The position numbers and the translations under genes were made by a program. This document shows positions 26,746-35,060 of a stretch of DNA of 64,000 bases, piece after piece. The notes under the pieces are model-generated. The model did not search any database, had not been told where the DNA came from, and worked only from the letters and a program-made list of their open reading frames with translations. The DNA lies in NCBI RefSeq assembly GCF_019091455.1, contig NZ_JAGXJN010000041.1, positions 1 through 64,000 of the forward strand, read 5' to 3'. Within the stretch, counting starts at the first letter, position 1. The number at the start of each line of letters is the position of its first letter. The DNA comes from Chitinophaga sp. GbtcB8. Its GTDB lineage: Bacteria > Bacteroidota > Bacteroidia > Chitinophagales > Chitinophagaceae.

Positions 26746-26790
26746 ACGGCAAATTGGAAGTGATAGAACCGGAATCCGTAAAAGCAGATA

Positions 26791-27558
26791 TTATAAACTC
26801 CATGATGCACCATCATCCGGCACACTGATCTGTGCCTGCAGGTTGTTGGCTTCAATAGCGGCTTTAAAATCAGGTCTTCTCTGGTAGCAATGGTTCACCG
26901 TTTCCAGGTGTACTACCTGTATGGGCGCTTCTGTAAATTGCGCTACTGCCAGCACATCGTTGATGGTCATGGTAATGGGATCGCCCTGTACAAACTGTGC
27001 CCCGCCGCCGTTTACAATAATGTGGGTAGGCAGGTGGGTGGTAATGGCATCTTCAACATCACTGCACCAGATGGTATCCCCGGTAATATATAAACGCTGT
27101 TCGCCGTAAGTAAGCACAAATCCTGAAACGGTTCCCATTTTCTGCCCGATCTCGCCGGTGCCGTGCTGCCCATTGGTGCGGTGAATGGAAATATCGTTCC
27201 AGATGAAATTACTTTCAATGGGCTGTACACGGGTAAATCCCTGCGACTGCATTAATGCTTCATCAATAGGCTGGCAAAAGATGATCTTGTCTTTTGCGAT
27301 CTTTTCCTGTGCAGCATGATCCCAGTGATCACGATGGGTATGCGTAACAATAACAGCGTCTATATCATTTAGTAAGGTGGCTAATTCAGTATCGGAAACA
27401 GGGAGGTCTACCAAGGGTATGCGGTCTTCGTTAGCGGCCATGGGTACAGGGTCCATAGCGGACTTTTTGCTGAGCATGGGATCTACGAGTATGCGTTGAT
27501 CATTGATGGTGAGGAGGAGGGTAGCATGGCGAAGGAGGCGGATGGTTATGGTAGACAT
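26791..27558 (-). CDS. MBL-fold metallo-hydrolase
   Basis: The 255-residue protein opens with ITIRLLRHATLLLTINDQRI, the UlaG-like start of the family. The metal motif is DAVIVTHTHRDHWDHAA (HxHxDH), a further ligand is in LYITGDTIW, and His in QVVHLETVNHC closes the site. It is a binuclear zinc hydrolase of the UlaG/YfbA-like subgroup, cytosolic, substrate unknown. It is followed by the truncated glycosidase gene tail to tail; its last 38 bases coincide with the remnant frame on the other strand. Confidence 0.85.
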   Translation of the reverse strand: MSTITIRLLRHATLLLTINDQRILVDPMLSKKSAMDPVPMAANEDRIPLVDLPVSDTELATLLNDIDAVIVTHTHRDHWDHAAQEKIAKDKIIFCQPIDEALMQSQGFTRVQPIESNFIWNDISIHRTNGQHGTGEIGQKMGTVSGFVLTYGEQRLYITGDTIWCSDVEDAITTHLPTHIIVNGGGAQFVQGDPITMTINDVLAVAQFTEAPIQVVHLETVNHCYQRRPDFKAAIEANNLQAQISVPDDGASWSL

Positions 27559-27633
27559 GGTGACGGTTTTTTGATGGGATAAATATAAGGTGATAAGGCC
27601 TTAAAATGGTGTTTTTTATTTGGTGGTATCCCC

Positions 27634-28230
27634 TCACACCTTTATCCATCCCTTCAGCAACATCCCCAATGAACTATACGCCAGCTGGTAACCTTGCGGC
27701 ATTTCATCCAGCAGGCTATGAAACGTTACCACCCGTGTGCCCACCGGTTTGCTATCCAGCGCCTGGTACAAGGCACGGGCATTAAAGTTATACATCCCTT
27801 CAGAATAATCTACTTCATCATCTATCCGGTCATCAGATTCAACCAGGTGCTCATAAAAAGCATTGTAAAAATAAAAGTGATTATACGGAGTTACATCCAA
27901 ACGGGTAAAATCTCCATGTATAAAAGTTACATTCTCCACACCGGTTAGTGCCTGCGCTGCTTGCGCATGCTCGATCAGCTCCTGGCGTTGTTCTATCCCG
28001 TAAAAATGCTGTTCCCGGCAAAAATGGCCACCCACCAGGCAAAACTTGCCCACGCCGCTGCCAATGTCCAGGATCTTATCACCTGGTTTGGCTGCCAGGA
28101 ATTGCGCTGCTTTTTTGGCTACGCCCAGCGGGGTCCAGTGGCGTTTGGATAATTGCCGGATACGCTCCGGGTAAATACTATCAAGATCCGCATTAGATGA
28201 AAAATAATGTGCTTGCTCTGGGTCAATCAT
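27634..28230 (-). CDS. class I SAM-dependent methyltransferase
   Basis: The 198-residue protein has SAM motif I in KILDIGSGVGKFCLVGGHF, the acidic end of strand 2 in FYGIEQRQELIEHA, and motif II in NVTFIHGDFTRLDV. The post-I region HFYFYNAFYEHL is aromatic-rich. Target is unknown. It is separated from the MBL gene by 75 bases and from the next gene by 105 bases, so it may be its own transcription unit. Confidence 0.8.
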   Translation of the reverse strand: MIDPEQAHYFSSNADLDSIYPERIRQLSKRHWTPLGVAKKAAQFLAAKPGDKILDIGSGVGKFCLVGGHFCREQHFYGIEQRQELIEHAQAAQALTGVENVTFIHGDFTRLDVTPYNHFYFYNAFYEHLVESDDRIDDEVDYSEGMYNFNARALYQALDSKPVGTRVVTFHSLLDEMPQGYQLAYSSLGMLLKGWIKV

Positions 28231-28335
28231 TTCACCGTTTTTACTTTTTCCATCACAAAGTTAACCCCAAAAAATAAATTAGCTAGTATATAACGGTATG
28301 GCCCCGTGTGGTAATAACATATAAGAACGGCCTGG

Positions 28336-28812
28336 TCACCTGCCTATTTTATGCAGCTTAATATTCATCAAAAACTGCCAGTTCCGGCCATCGGCAGTTT
28401 GTTCCCAAATGCCCGATAACACTTTCCCTTCCTCACTAAAACCGCCCGTAAAGCGCAGGCTTTTACCCAGGAACGTCCATTTGTCTTTATCAAAGCTGGC
28501 ATGCATTAATTCCATTTCTCCTTTATTGCTAAAGCTCCACATGGGATAACGGTTGGTAGCTGCATCATAACCTATTACTTCAATGGATTCATTCTTTGCT
28601 TCACCCATTTGCACATTTACGGTATGTAATATGAAATAACCATCAGACTGCCATTCATACGTATCAGTGCCGTTAATGGGAACAGCCGGATTATTTGCAG
28701 TAGCTGGAATTAAGCCGGTTGTTTTCCAGGTACCGATGAATGGGTCTAAAAGCCGGTAAGGCGCCTGCTGAGCTGTCATATGCATGGTTTTATGTACGGT
28801 TTTTACCTCCAT
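28336..28812 (-). CDS. DUF1579-like / lipocalin-type protein
   Basis: The 158-residue protein has DPFIGTWKTTGLIPA near the start, then TYEWQSDGYFILHTVNVQMG, EVIGYDAATNRYPMWSFSNK and SGIWEQTADGRNWQFLMNIK. This is the beta-barrel pattern of DUF1579-like proteins, which are small, cytosolic or periplasmic, and of unknown role. Its ATG shares one base with the stop of the upstream ABC exporter gene (TGATG), so it is the last gene of the exporter operon. Confidence 0.65.
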   Translation of the reverse strand: MEVKTVHKTMHMTAQQAPYRLLDPFIGTWKTTGLIPATANNPAVPINGTDTYEWQSDGYFILHTVNVQMGEAKNESIEVIGYDAATNRYPMWSFSNKGEMELMHASFDKDKWTFLGKSLRFTGGFSEEGKVLSGIWEQTADGRNWQFLMNIKLHKIGR

Positions 28813-30572
28813 CAGCTGGCCCTCTTTTCATGCAGCAGCATATTCACTGCATGTTCCAGTGAGCCGGCACGGATCACTTCACCTGCATTCACAAAAAAGA
28901 TCTCATCTGCATTTTCAATGGTGTTCAGCCGGTGTGCAATGATCACGCGGGTAGTAGTAGCCGGCAGCTGTTGTAAGATCTTTTCCAGCAGCTGTTCGGT
29001 AATGGTATCAATGTTAGCGGTGGCTTCATCTAATATTAAAAGCTCCGGTTTGCGCAGTACGGCGCGGATAAAAGCTATCAGCTGTTTTTGTCCCAGGCTT
29101 ACTGCATCTCCGCTGGTCAGTATTTTAGTGTCAAGCCCCTGCTCAAAACGCGCCAGCAGGCTTTCCAGGTGCGCTTCTTTCATTACCTCGCTCAATTGCT
29201 CGTTTGTCATGCCCACATATTCCGCATTGCCAAACAAAATGTTATCGCGCAGTGTGCCGCTGAACAGGAAAGGCTCCTGCAGTATAAACCCGATCTTGCT
29301 GCTGCGGGTAGCTGCTTCATAAGTGCGGATATCCTTACCATTCAGGAATACCTGTCCTTCCGTGGGATCATACAGGCGTGCTATTAAGGAGGCCGTAGTG
29401 GTTTTACCACCGCCGGTAGGTCCTACCAGGGCATAGGTTTTACCCTGTTCCATGGTAAAGCTTACATTATGCAGTACAGGTGGGCTATCAGGATAGCGGA
29501 ACTGCACGTTCCTGAACTCCATAACGGCCGTGTTGTTACTTTCCGCTGCAGTGGCCAGCAAAGGCAGGTCAGACTGCAGGGTAAGGATCTGTGAGATGCG
29601 GTCCCACCCGGCCAGCGCTACCTGGAAGTTGGCCCACAGCACGGAAAGCTGGCGTATAGGATTATAAAAGCTGGTCACATACGCAAAGAAGCTGATGAGC
29701 ATTCCAATAGTGAACTGCCCCGTGGCTACCAGGTAAATACCGTAGGTAAGCACGGTTAGCTGTGCCAGCTGCGCGCATAAGCCAAACACCGGCATAAATA
29801 CGTTGTTGGCCATGCCTGCACCAATAGCAGTACCGTAGTTTTGCTTATTCACTTCATCAAAACGTTTCCGGAAATAATCCCGCCGGTTAAAGGCTATGAT
29901 CACTTTAAAATTGTTCAGACTTTCCTGGATCTCTGCGCTCATGCTGCCGGTGCTTTTCATGTTGGCTGCATTTTTCCGGCGCACCCAGGGCGAGATCAAC
30001 CGGGTGAATACCAGCAGGGAAACAGCCGGTACCAGCGCGGCCCCTCCCAAACGCGGATGAATAGACACCAGGAAAATACCGGAACCCGTCATCAGGAATA
30101 TATTGCTCACAAACTGCAGCAGGTACTGCGAAAAGAACTGGTTCACCTTATCCGTATCATTATTGATACGGGAAATAAGATCGCCGGTTTTGTTCTGGTT
30201 AAAGAAAGCTACAGGCAGTTCCTGCAGCTTGGCAAACACCGCATTCCGCAGGTTAAACAGCATACGCTGGCCTATACCGCCCATCAGGCGGGCCTGCAGG
30301 TAGTTGGCTACAAAGGCTGCGGTATATACCAGTAACAACAATCCGCAAAAGAGCAGCACATTGCTGTATTGATGATTTTGTATAAAATGATCGATCGTAT
30401 AACCGATAATGATAGGGCCTGTAAGGTTTAACCCTGAGCTGACGATAATAGTAAAAAAAGCCAGCAACAGGGTTTTCTGCTCCGCTGCCAGGAACCGGAA
30501 TAACTTTTTCAGCGCCGAAAAGGTGCTGGTTTTCTGTGCCGGATCAGCAGTGCTATTTAGATTGTAATTCAT
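28812..30572 (-). CDS. ABC exporter half-transporter, second subunit
   Basis: The start at MNYNLNSTADPAQKTST (30572) gives 586 residues; an upstream in-frame ATG at 30611 is also possible. An exporter transmembrane domain of six helices (about residues 30-330) is followed by an NBD. In the NBD, Walker A is VGPTGGGKTTTA, the signature is VSLGQKQ (usual LSGGQ), Walker B is LLILDEATANIDT with the catalytic Glu, and the switch His is in VIIAHRLNTI. It pairs with the upstream ABC gene, which it overlaps by 20 bases, to form a heterodimer. Substrate is unknown. Confidence 0.9.
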   Translation of the reverse strand: MNYNLNSTADPAQKTSTFSALKKLFRFLAAEQKTLLLAFFTIIVSSGLNLTGPIIIGYTIDHFIQNHQYSNVLLFCGLLLLVYTAAFVANYLQARLMGGIGQRMLFNLRNAVFAKLQELPVAFFNQNKTGDLISRINNDTDKVNQFFSQYLLQFVSNIFLMTGSGIFLVSIHPRLGGAALVPAVSLLVFTRLISPWVRRKNAANMKSTGSMSAEIQESLNNFKVIIAFNRRDYFRKRFDEVNKQNYGTAIGAGMANNVFMPVFGLCAQLAQLTVLTYGIYLVATGQFTIGMLISFFAYVTSFYNPIRQLSVLWANFQVALAGWDRISQILTLQSDLPLLATAAESNNTAVMEFRNVQFRYPDSPPVLHNVSFTMEQGKTYALVGPTGGGKTTTASLIARLYDPTEGQVFLNGKDIRTYEAATRSSKIGFILQEPFLFSGTLRDNILFGNAEYVGMTNEQLSEVMKEAHLESLLARFEQGLDTKILTSGDAVSLGQKQLIAFIRAVLRKPELLILDEATANIDTITEQLLEKILQQLPATTTRVIIAHRLNTIENADEIFFVNAGEVIRAGSLEHAVNMLLHEKRAS

Positions 30573-32310
30573 AGTGATTGGTGCTGCGTTGTGATTGATA
30601 GATCTGTACATATTCCGGACAGCTTTGCATCAGTGTTTCGTGGGTGCCGGAAGCCACAATCTCGCCTTCCATCAGTAATATGATCTGGTCATAATGCTCA
30701 ATGGAGGCAATCTTTTGCGTTACGGATACCAGGGTAAGGTCCGGGTAATACAAGGACAGGTTTTGCAGGATCTGCTGTTCCGTGCTGCTGTCCACCCGCG
30801 CGGTAAAATCATCCAGCAATAAAATTTTCGGATCAATAGCCAGCGCACGTGCCAGCATAATACGTTGTTTTTGTCCGCCGGAAAGGCTGGTGCCGCGTTC
30901 AGATACCATGGTTTCCAGCTGCTGCGGCAGCGCATCGGTAAAGTCTTTCAGGGCAGCAGTGGTAATAGCGCGTTCCATAGCATCTGCCGTTACGCTGTCA
31001 TTGAACGCAATGTTCTCCCGCAGGCTGATATTGAAAATAATGCTGTCCTGGAATACCATGCCTATTTGTTTGTGCAGGGAATCGCGGTTATAGGTGCTCA
31101 GCTCATGCCCATCATAAAAAATAGCACCGCTATCCGGTTTGCCAAGATTGGTGAGCAGGTATAACAGCTGTGTTTTACCCGCGGCTGTTGGGCCAATGAT
31201 GGCTGTTTTTGTACCGGCTTTTACGGAAAAGGAAATATCCTTTAATACCGGTTTGCCTTCATACTGCAGGTGCAGGTTTTGTACGGTAATATCGCCACGG
31301 ATAGCTTCCGTTACAGTACCGGTTTCCACGGCATCCCGCATGGATAACACCATTTGCACACGCTGGTAGGCAGCCGTAGATTGTGCGATCACGTTACTCA
31401 TTATACCGATCAGCACAATGGGGAAAATGAGGATGGCAAGATAGCTGTTAAAGGCTGCCAGGTCGCCTAAGGTCATGCCGCCACTAATTACAAAATGCCC
31501 GCCCAGCGCCAGGATGGTTACAATAGCTATACCGGCAATAAAAGAGATCACTGGTATCAGCAGGGCATACAGCCGCATAATGTCCAGGCCAATGTTCTTG
31601 GCATCTGTATTGGCGGTATAGAATTTATCGTATTCCAGCAGCTGCGCATTCAGCACCCGGATAAGGGCAGAGCCCAATATACTTTCCGTGATCACTTTAT
31701 TCAACCAGTCGGTGGTAGCCCTTACTTTCAGGAACAGCGCCCTCATTCTGCCAAACACCATTACAAAAGTTATCGTGATCATTGGGATGATCATAAGCAC
31801 GGCCAGCGCCAGCTTCCAGTTGATCTCCATCAATAATATAGCGGCGCCTATGATAATAACCACAGAAGATGCAATAGAGGACACGGCCTGTGAAATGAAC
31901 AGTTTTACCGTATCAATATCCGCTGTGAAGTTCGTGAGCAGCTTGGCCGGGTTGCTTTCCTGGATCTGTGCGTAACTCTGTCCTGATACTTTTAAAGCCA
32001 GCCGGGTACGCAGGTCGCGGGCCACCCGCTCAGAAGCATAGGTTTGAACAATGTTCTGCAGGTACGTAAAAATGAAAATGAGTATGCTGGCGCTGGCAAA
32101 GTAAATAATGATAGGTTTATATACCAGCTGCCCTTTGCCAAAAGAGTCAATCCCGTAGGCAATAATGCGGGGAATGACCAGGTTTAACCCATTACTGAAA
32201 AGCGCCAGCAATACCAGCAACAGCACCATTCCCCGGTAAGGTTTAATAAGGGCAGCTATTTTGGGAGGTTTGTTTCCGGCAGGTGTAGCAGTTCCGTTGG
32301 CTTTTTTCAT
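30553..32310 (-). CDS. ABC exporter half-transporter, first subunit (degenerate catalytic site)
   Basis: The start at MKKANGTATPAGNKPPK (32310) gives 585 residues. The six-helix exporter domain is followed by an NBD with Walker A IIGPTAAGKTQLL, canonical signature LSGGQKQRIMLARAL, and Walker B LLLDDFTARVD, where the catalytic Glu is Asp. The switch position reads VSVTQKIAS (Gln instead of His). One weak and one good ATP site is the known pattern of heterodimeric exporters such as BmrC/BmrD and TM287/288. The partner downstream has Glu and His but an altered signature, which fits. Confidence 0.9.
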   Translation of the reverse strand: MKKANGTATPAGNKPPKIAALIKPYRGMVLLLVLLALFSNGLNLVIPRIIAYGIDSFGKGQLVYKPIIIYFASASILIFIFTYLQNIVQTYASERVARDLRTRLALKVSGQSYAQIQESNPAKLLTNFTADIDTVKLFISQAVSSIASSVVIIIGAAILLMEINWKLALAVLMIIPMITITFVMVFGRMRALFLKVRATTDWLNKVITESILGSALIRVLNAQLLEYDKFYTANTDAKNIGLDIMRLYALLIPVISFIAGIAIVTILALGGHFVISGGMTLGDLAAFNSYLAILIFPIVLIGIMSNVIAQSTAAYQRVQMVLSMRDAVETGTVTEAIRGDITVQNLHLQYEGKPVLKDISFSVKAGTKTAIIGPTAAGKTQLLYLLTNLGKPDSGAIFYDGHELSTYNRDSLHKQIGMVFQDSIIFNISLRENIAFNDSVTADAMERAITTAALKDFTDALPQQLETMVSERGTSLSGGQKQRIMLARALAIDPKILLLDDFTARVDSSTEQQILQNLSLYYPDLTLVSVTQKIASIEHYDQIILLMEGEIVASGTHETLMQSCPEYVQIYQSQRSTNHYELQSK

Positions 32311-32423
32311 AGTGATTTGGATGAGAGTACTTAGGCATGACGGATTAACCGGCAATTATATTTTAAAAGTAGAAAAATATTATGGGTTTCACCGCCCCTC
32401 AAAGTTGTTATCTTGTAATAACA

Positions 32424-33701
32424 ATGCTTTTTATGCGCCTTATTTGTTTCATGTTATGCTTTTGTTGCGGCCAGCTGATGGCTCAGCAGCCTGTGGATAC
32501 CGCCTGCATACTCTTGCAGCCCATGCAGGTATTTGACGGCCACACCCTGCAAAAAGGCTGGCAGGTGCTGGTAAAAGGAAATACCATTGCAGCCGCCGGC
32601 CCGGCCGGTTCTTTTACAGTACCGGCGCAGGTACGCAGCATTGCCCTGCCGCAGCAAACCTTGCTGCCGGGGTTAATAGAGGGGCATACGCATATGTTCC
32701 TGCATCCGTATAACGAGGTTAGCTGGAAAGAGCAGCTGCTTACAGAATCCCGGGCAGAAAGGGCTATACGGGCAGCAGAACATGCAAAGGCCACCCTCAT
32801 GGCCGGTTTTACCACGGCCCGCGACCTGGGCACAGAAGGCGCCGGGTATGATGATGTGGGCCTTAAACAAAGTATAACCAAAGGGGTGATACCTGGCCCG
32901 CGCTTGCTGATTGCCACGCGGGCTATTGTGGCAACAGGCAGCTACGGAGTTAAGAACGAAATGGCCGACCTGGAGCTGCCCAAAGGCGCAGCAGAAACAG
33001 ATGGTAAGGAAGGCATGATCAAAGAAGTACGCACACAAATAGGCCGGGGTGCAGATGTGGTTAAGGTGTATGCAGATTACCGCTGGGGCCAGGATGAGCA
33101 GCCGGCACCCACTTTTAGCATAGAAGAATTACAGGCAGCGGTAGAAACAGCTGCATCCAGCGGGCGTTATGTGGTAGCCCATGCCGGTACGGCAGAAGGT
33201 ATGCGCAGGGCCATACTGGCAGGCGTACATACTATTGAGCATGGGGATCTGGGCACACCGGAGATCTTTCGCCTGATGAAAGAAAAAGGCGTGGCGCTGT
33301 GCCCCACCATTATGGCGGTAGAAGCAGGCGCTATGTACAAAGGCTGGCGCCCGGGTATTGATGTGGATCCGGAACGTGTGGTGCAGAAACATAAAAGTTT
33401 TAAAGCGGCCTTACAGGCGGGTGTTACCATTTGTGCCGGTGGCGATGTAGGCGTGTTTACACACGGTAAGAATTACCTGGAGCTTGAAAAGATGGTGGAA
33501 TACGGCATGCCTGCGGAAGCCGTGCTGCAGGCTGCTACCAGCGGTAATGCGGAAATAATTGGCTGGGGCGCTAAATTAGGCAGTATCCGTAAAGGTATGC
33601 TGGCAGATCTGATTGCTGTAAGCGGCAACCCGCTAGCTGATATTAAAGCCCTGGAACAGGTAAAGTTCGTAATGAAAGATGGCGTGATCTATAAGTTATA
33701 A
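32424..33701 (+). CDS. secreted amidohydrolase, imidazolonepropionase-like
   Basis: The start is uncertain: ATG at 32424 or 32433 places the signal peptide (MRLICFMLCFCCGQLMA|Q) at the N-terminus, while the frame extends to 32382. It is about 425 residues. Amidohydrolase metal ligands are HxH in LIEGHTHMFLHP, His in YVVAHAGTAEG, His in VHTIEHGDLG and Asp in TICAGGDVGV. A carboxylated-Lys candidate is VVKVYADYRW. These secreted enzymes hydrolyse peptide-like or cyclic amide bonds (Xaa-Pro dipeptidases, imidazolonepropionase relatives). The 3' end overlaps the convergent GntP gene by 6 bases. Confidence 0.82.
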   Translation: MLFMRLICFMLCFCCGQLMAQQPVDTACILLQPMQVFDGHTLQKGWQVLVKGNTIAAAGPAGSFTVPAQVRSIALPQQTLLPGLIEGHTHMFLHPYNEVSWKEQLLTESRAERAIRAAEHAKATLMAGFTTARDLGTEGAGYDDVGLKQSITKGVIPGPRLLIATRAIVATGSYGVKNEMADLELPKGAAETDGKEGMIKEVRTQIGRGADVVKVYADYRWGQDEQPAPTFSIEELQAAVETAASSGRYVVAHAGTAEGMRRAILAGVHTIEHGDLGTPEIFRLMKEKGVALCPTIMAVEAGAMYKGWRPGIDVDPERVVQKHKSFKAALQAGVTICAGGDVGVFTHGKNYLELEKMVEYGMPAEAVLQAATSGNAEIIGWGAKLGSIRKGMLADLIAVSGNPLADIKALEQVKFVMKDGVIYKL

Positions 33702-35021
33702 CAAGAACAGGGAAAGCAAATACACCACCAGCAAGGTTACTAACCCCATCCACAAGGTGGCAATGGAATATACCTTTAACATGGTTCTCATTTCCAGGCC
33801 GGAGAATTTGGAGATCACCCAAAAGTAGGCGTCATTGGCATGGGAAAGCGTCATAGAACCGCCGCCCAGGGCCAGTATGCACAAAATGCGGCCCATATCG
33901 CTCTCTAATCCTAACGCTGGTAATAACGGCTGCACAATAGAAGCGGCGGTAATAATAGCTACGGTAGATGAGCCCTGCGCTGTTTTCAGTAAAGCAGCTA
34001 ACAGGAACGGGAACACGATGCCAAAGCTGCCCAGGGGCACGGCTGCGCTTACATGCTCCCCGATCTTTGCGGCAGCCAGCACAGCTCCGAAAGCGCCGCC
34101 TGCACCAATGATCACTAAAATACCACCTGCTTTTTCTGCAGCTTCTCCCAGCAGCTTACCGGTAGTGGTTTTGTTCCAGCCCCTGCCGCCTGCAAAGGCC
34201 AGCAGCACACCTACGGACAAAGCCAGCACAGGATCGCCCAGGGTATGAAAGAAACGTAATGTACCATTAGTGGTTTTTTCAATATTGGTAAAGGCACCTA
34301 TAGCAATCAGCAAAATGGGTACTACCACCGGCAAAAAGGCCAGCCATACCGGCGGTGCAGGACTGTTAGCAGCTTCGGATGTTTCCGTTTGCTGCACCAC
34401 GGGGATTTTTTTACCTGCATAATGCGCCCACCAGCTGCCTGCAATGGCTGCCGGAATAGCCACGCCAATGCCCATCAGCATTAATTTTCCAAAATCAGCG
34501 CCTATGGCGCCTGCTGCCGCAGTAGCGCCGGGGTGGGGCGGTATCAGGCAATGCACTGCATATAAACCTGTAGCCAGGGATACGGACATAATAACCACGG
34601 AAATGCCTGTACGTTTTGCCAGGGATTGGTTTAACCCGCTTAATACAATATAACCGGAATCGCAGAAAATAGGCAGGCCAACAATAAACCCTGTAAGGCT
34701 CATAGCTACAGCAGCATACCGTTCTCCCACGATCTTTAATATAAACGCTGCCATTACCCGGGTGCTGCCGGTATGTTCCAGCAGCACGCCCAGCGTGGTA
34801 CCCAGCACTATAATAAAACCCAGGGATTTCATGATGTTGCCAAAACCATCTTTCATGGCGGTAATAATATCTGCTACAGATAATTGTACTATCAGGCCGG
34901 TTACAAAACAGGCCAGGAATAGTGCAAACAGGGCATGTACGCGGTATTTGGCCGTAAGCAGTATAATAACGCCAATGCCTGCCAGTAGTGCAATTAATAC
35001 CTGTATCAGATCCGTGGTCAT
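33696..35021 (-). CDS. GntP-family gluconate/organic-acid:H+ symporter
   Basis: The 441-residue protein has about 12 hydrophobic segments. GntP marks are IIVLGTTLGVLLEHTGSTRV, GLPIFCDSGYIVLSGL, LIPPHPGATAAAGAIGADFG and GGGSMTLSHANDAYFWVIS. The family imports gluconate, D-glycerate or similar acids with protons. It lies 39 bases downstream of the lanthipeptide dehydratase gene on the same strand, with no obvious terminator between, so read-through from that operon is possible. A functional link to the peptide is not expected. Confidence 0.9.
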   Translation of the reverse strand: MTTDLIQVLIALLAGIGVIILLTAKYRVHALFALFLACFVTGLIVQLSVADIITAMKDGFGNIMKSLGFIIVLGTTLGVLLEHTGSTRVMAAFILKIVGERYAAVAMSLTGFIVGLPIFCDSGYIVLSGLNQSLAKRTGISVVIMSVSLATGLYAVHCLIPPHPGATAAAGAIGADFGKLMLMGIGVAIPAAIAGSWWAHYAGKKIPVVQQTETSEAANSPAPPVWLAFLPVVVPILLIAIGAFTNIEKTTNGTLRFFHTLGDPVLALSVGVLLAFAGGRGWNKTTTGKLLGEAAEKAGGILVIIGAGGAFGAVLAAAKIGEHVSAAVPLGSFGIVFPFLLAALLKTAQGSSTVAIITAASIVQPLLPALGLESDMGRILCILALGGGSMTLSHANDAYFWVISKFSGLEMRTMLKVYSIATLWMGLVTLLVVYLLSLFLL

Positions 35022-35060
35022 GCGTGAAAGGGTTTATTGCACAATATAATAAAACCACTT

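Noticed and set aside
34495..35058. 187-residue minus-strand ORF inside the GntP gene
   Set aside because: Frame-shifted shadow of the symporter, rich in Tyr, Arg and Cys, with no membrane or domain pattern.
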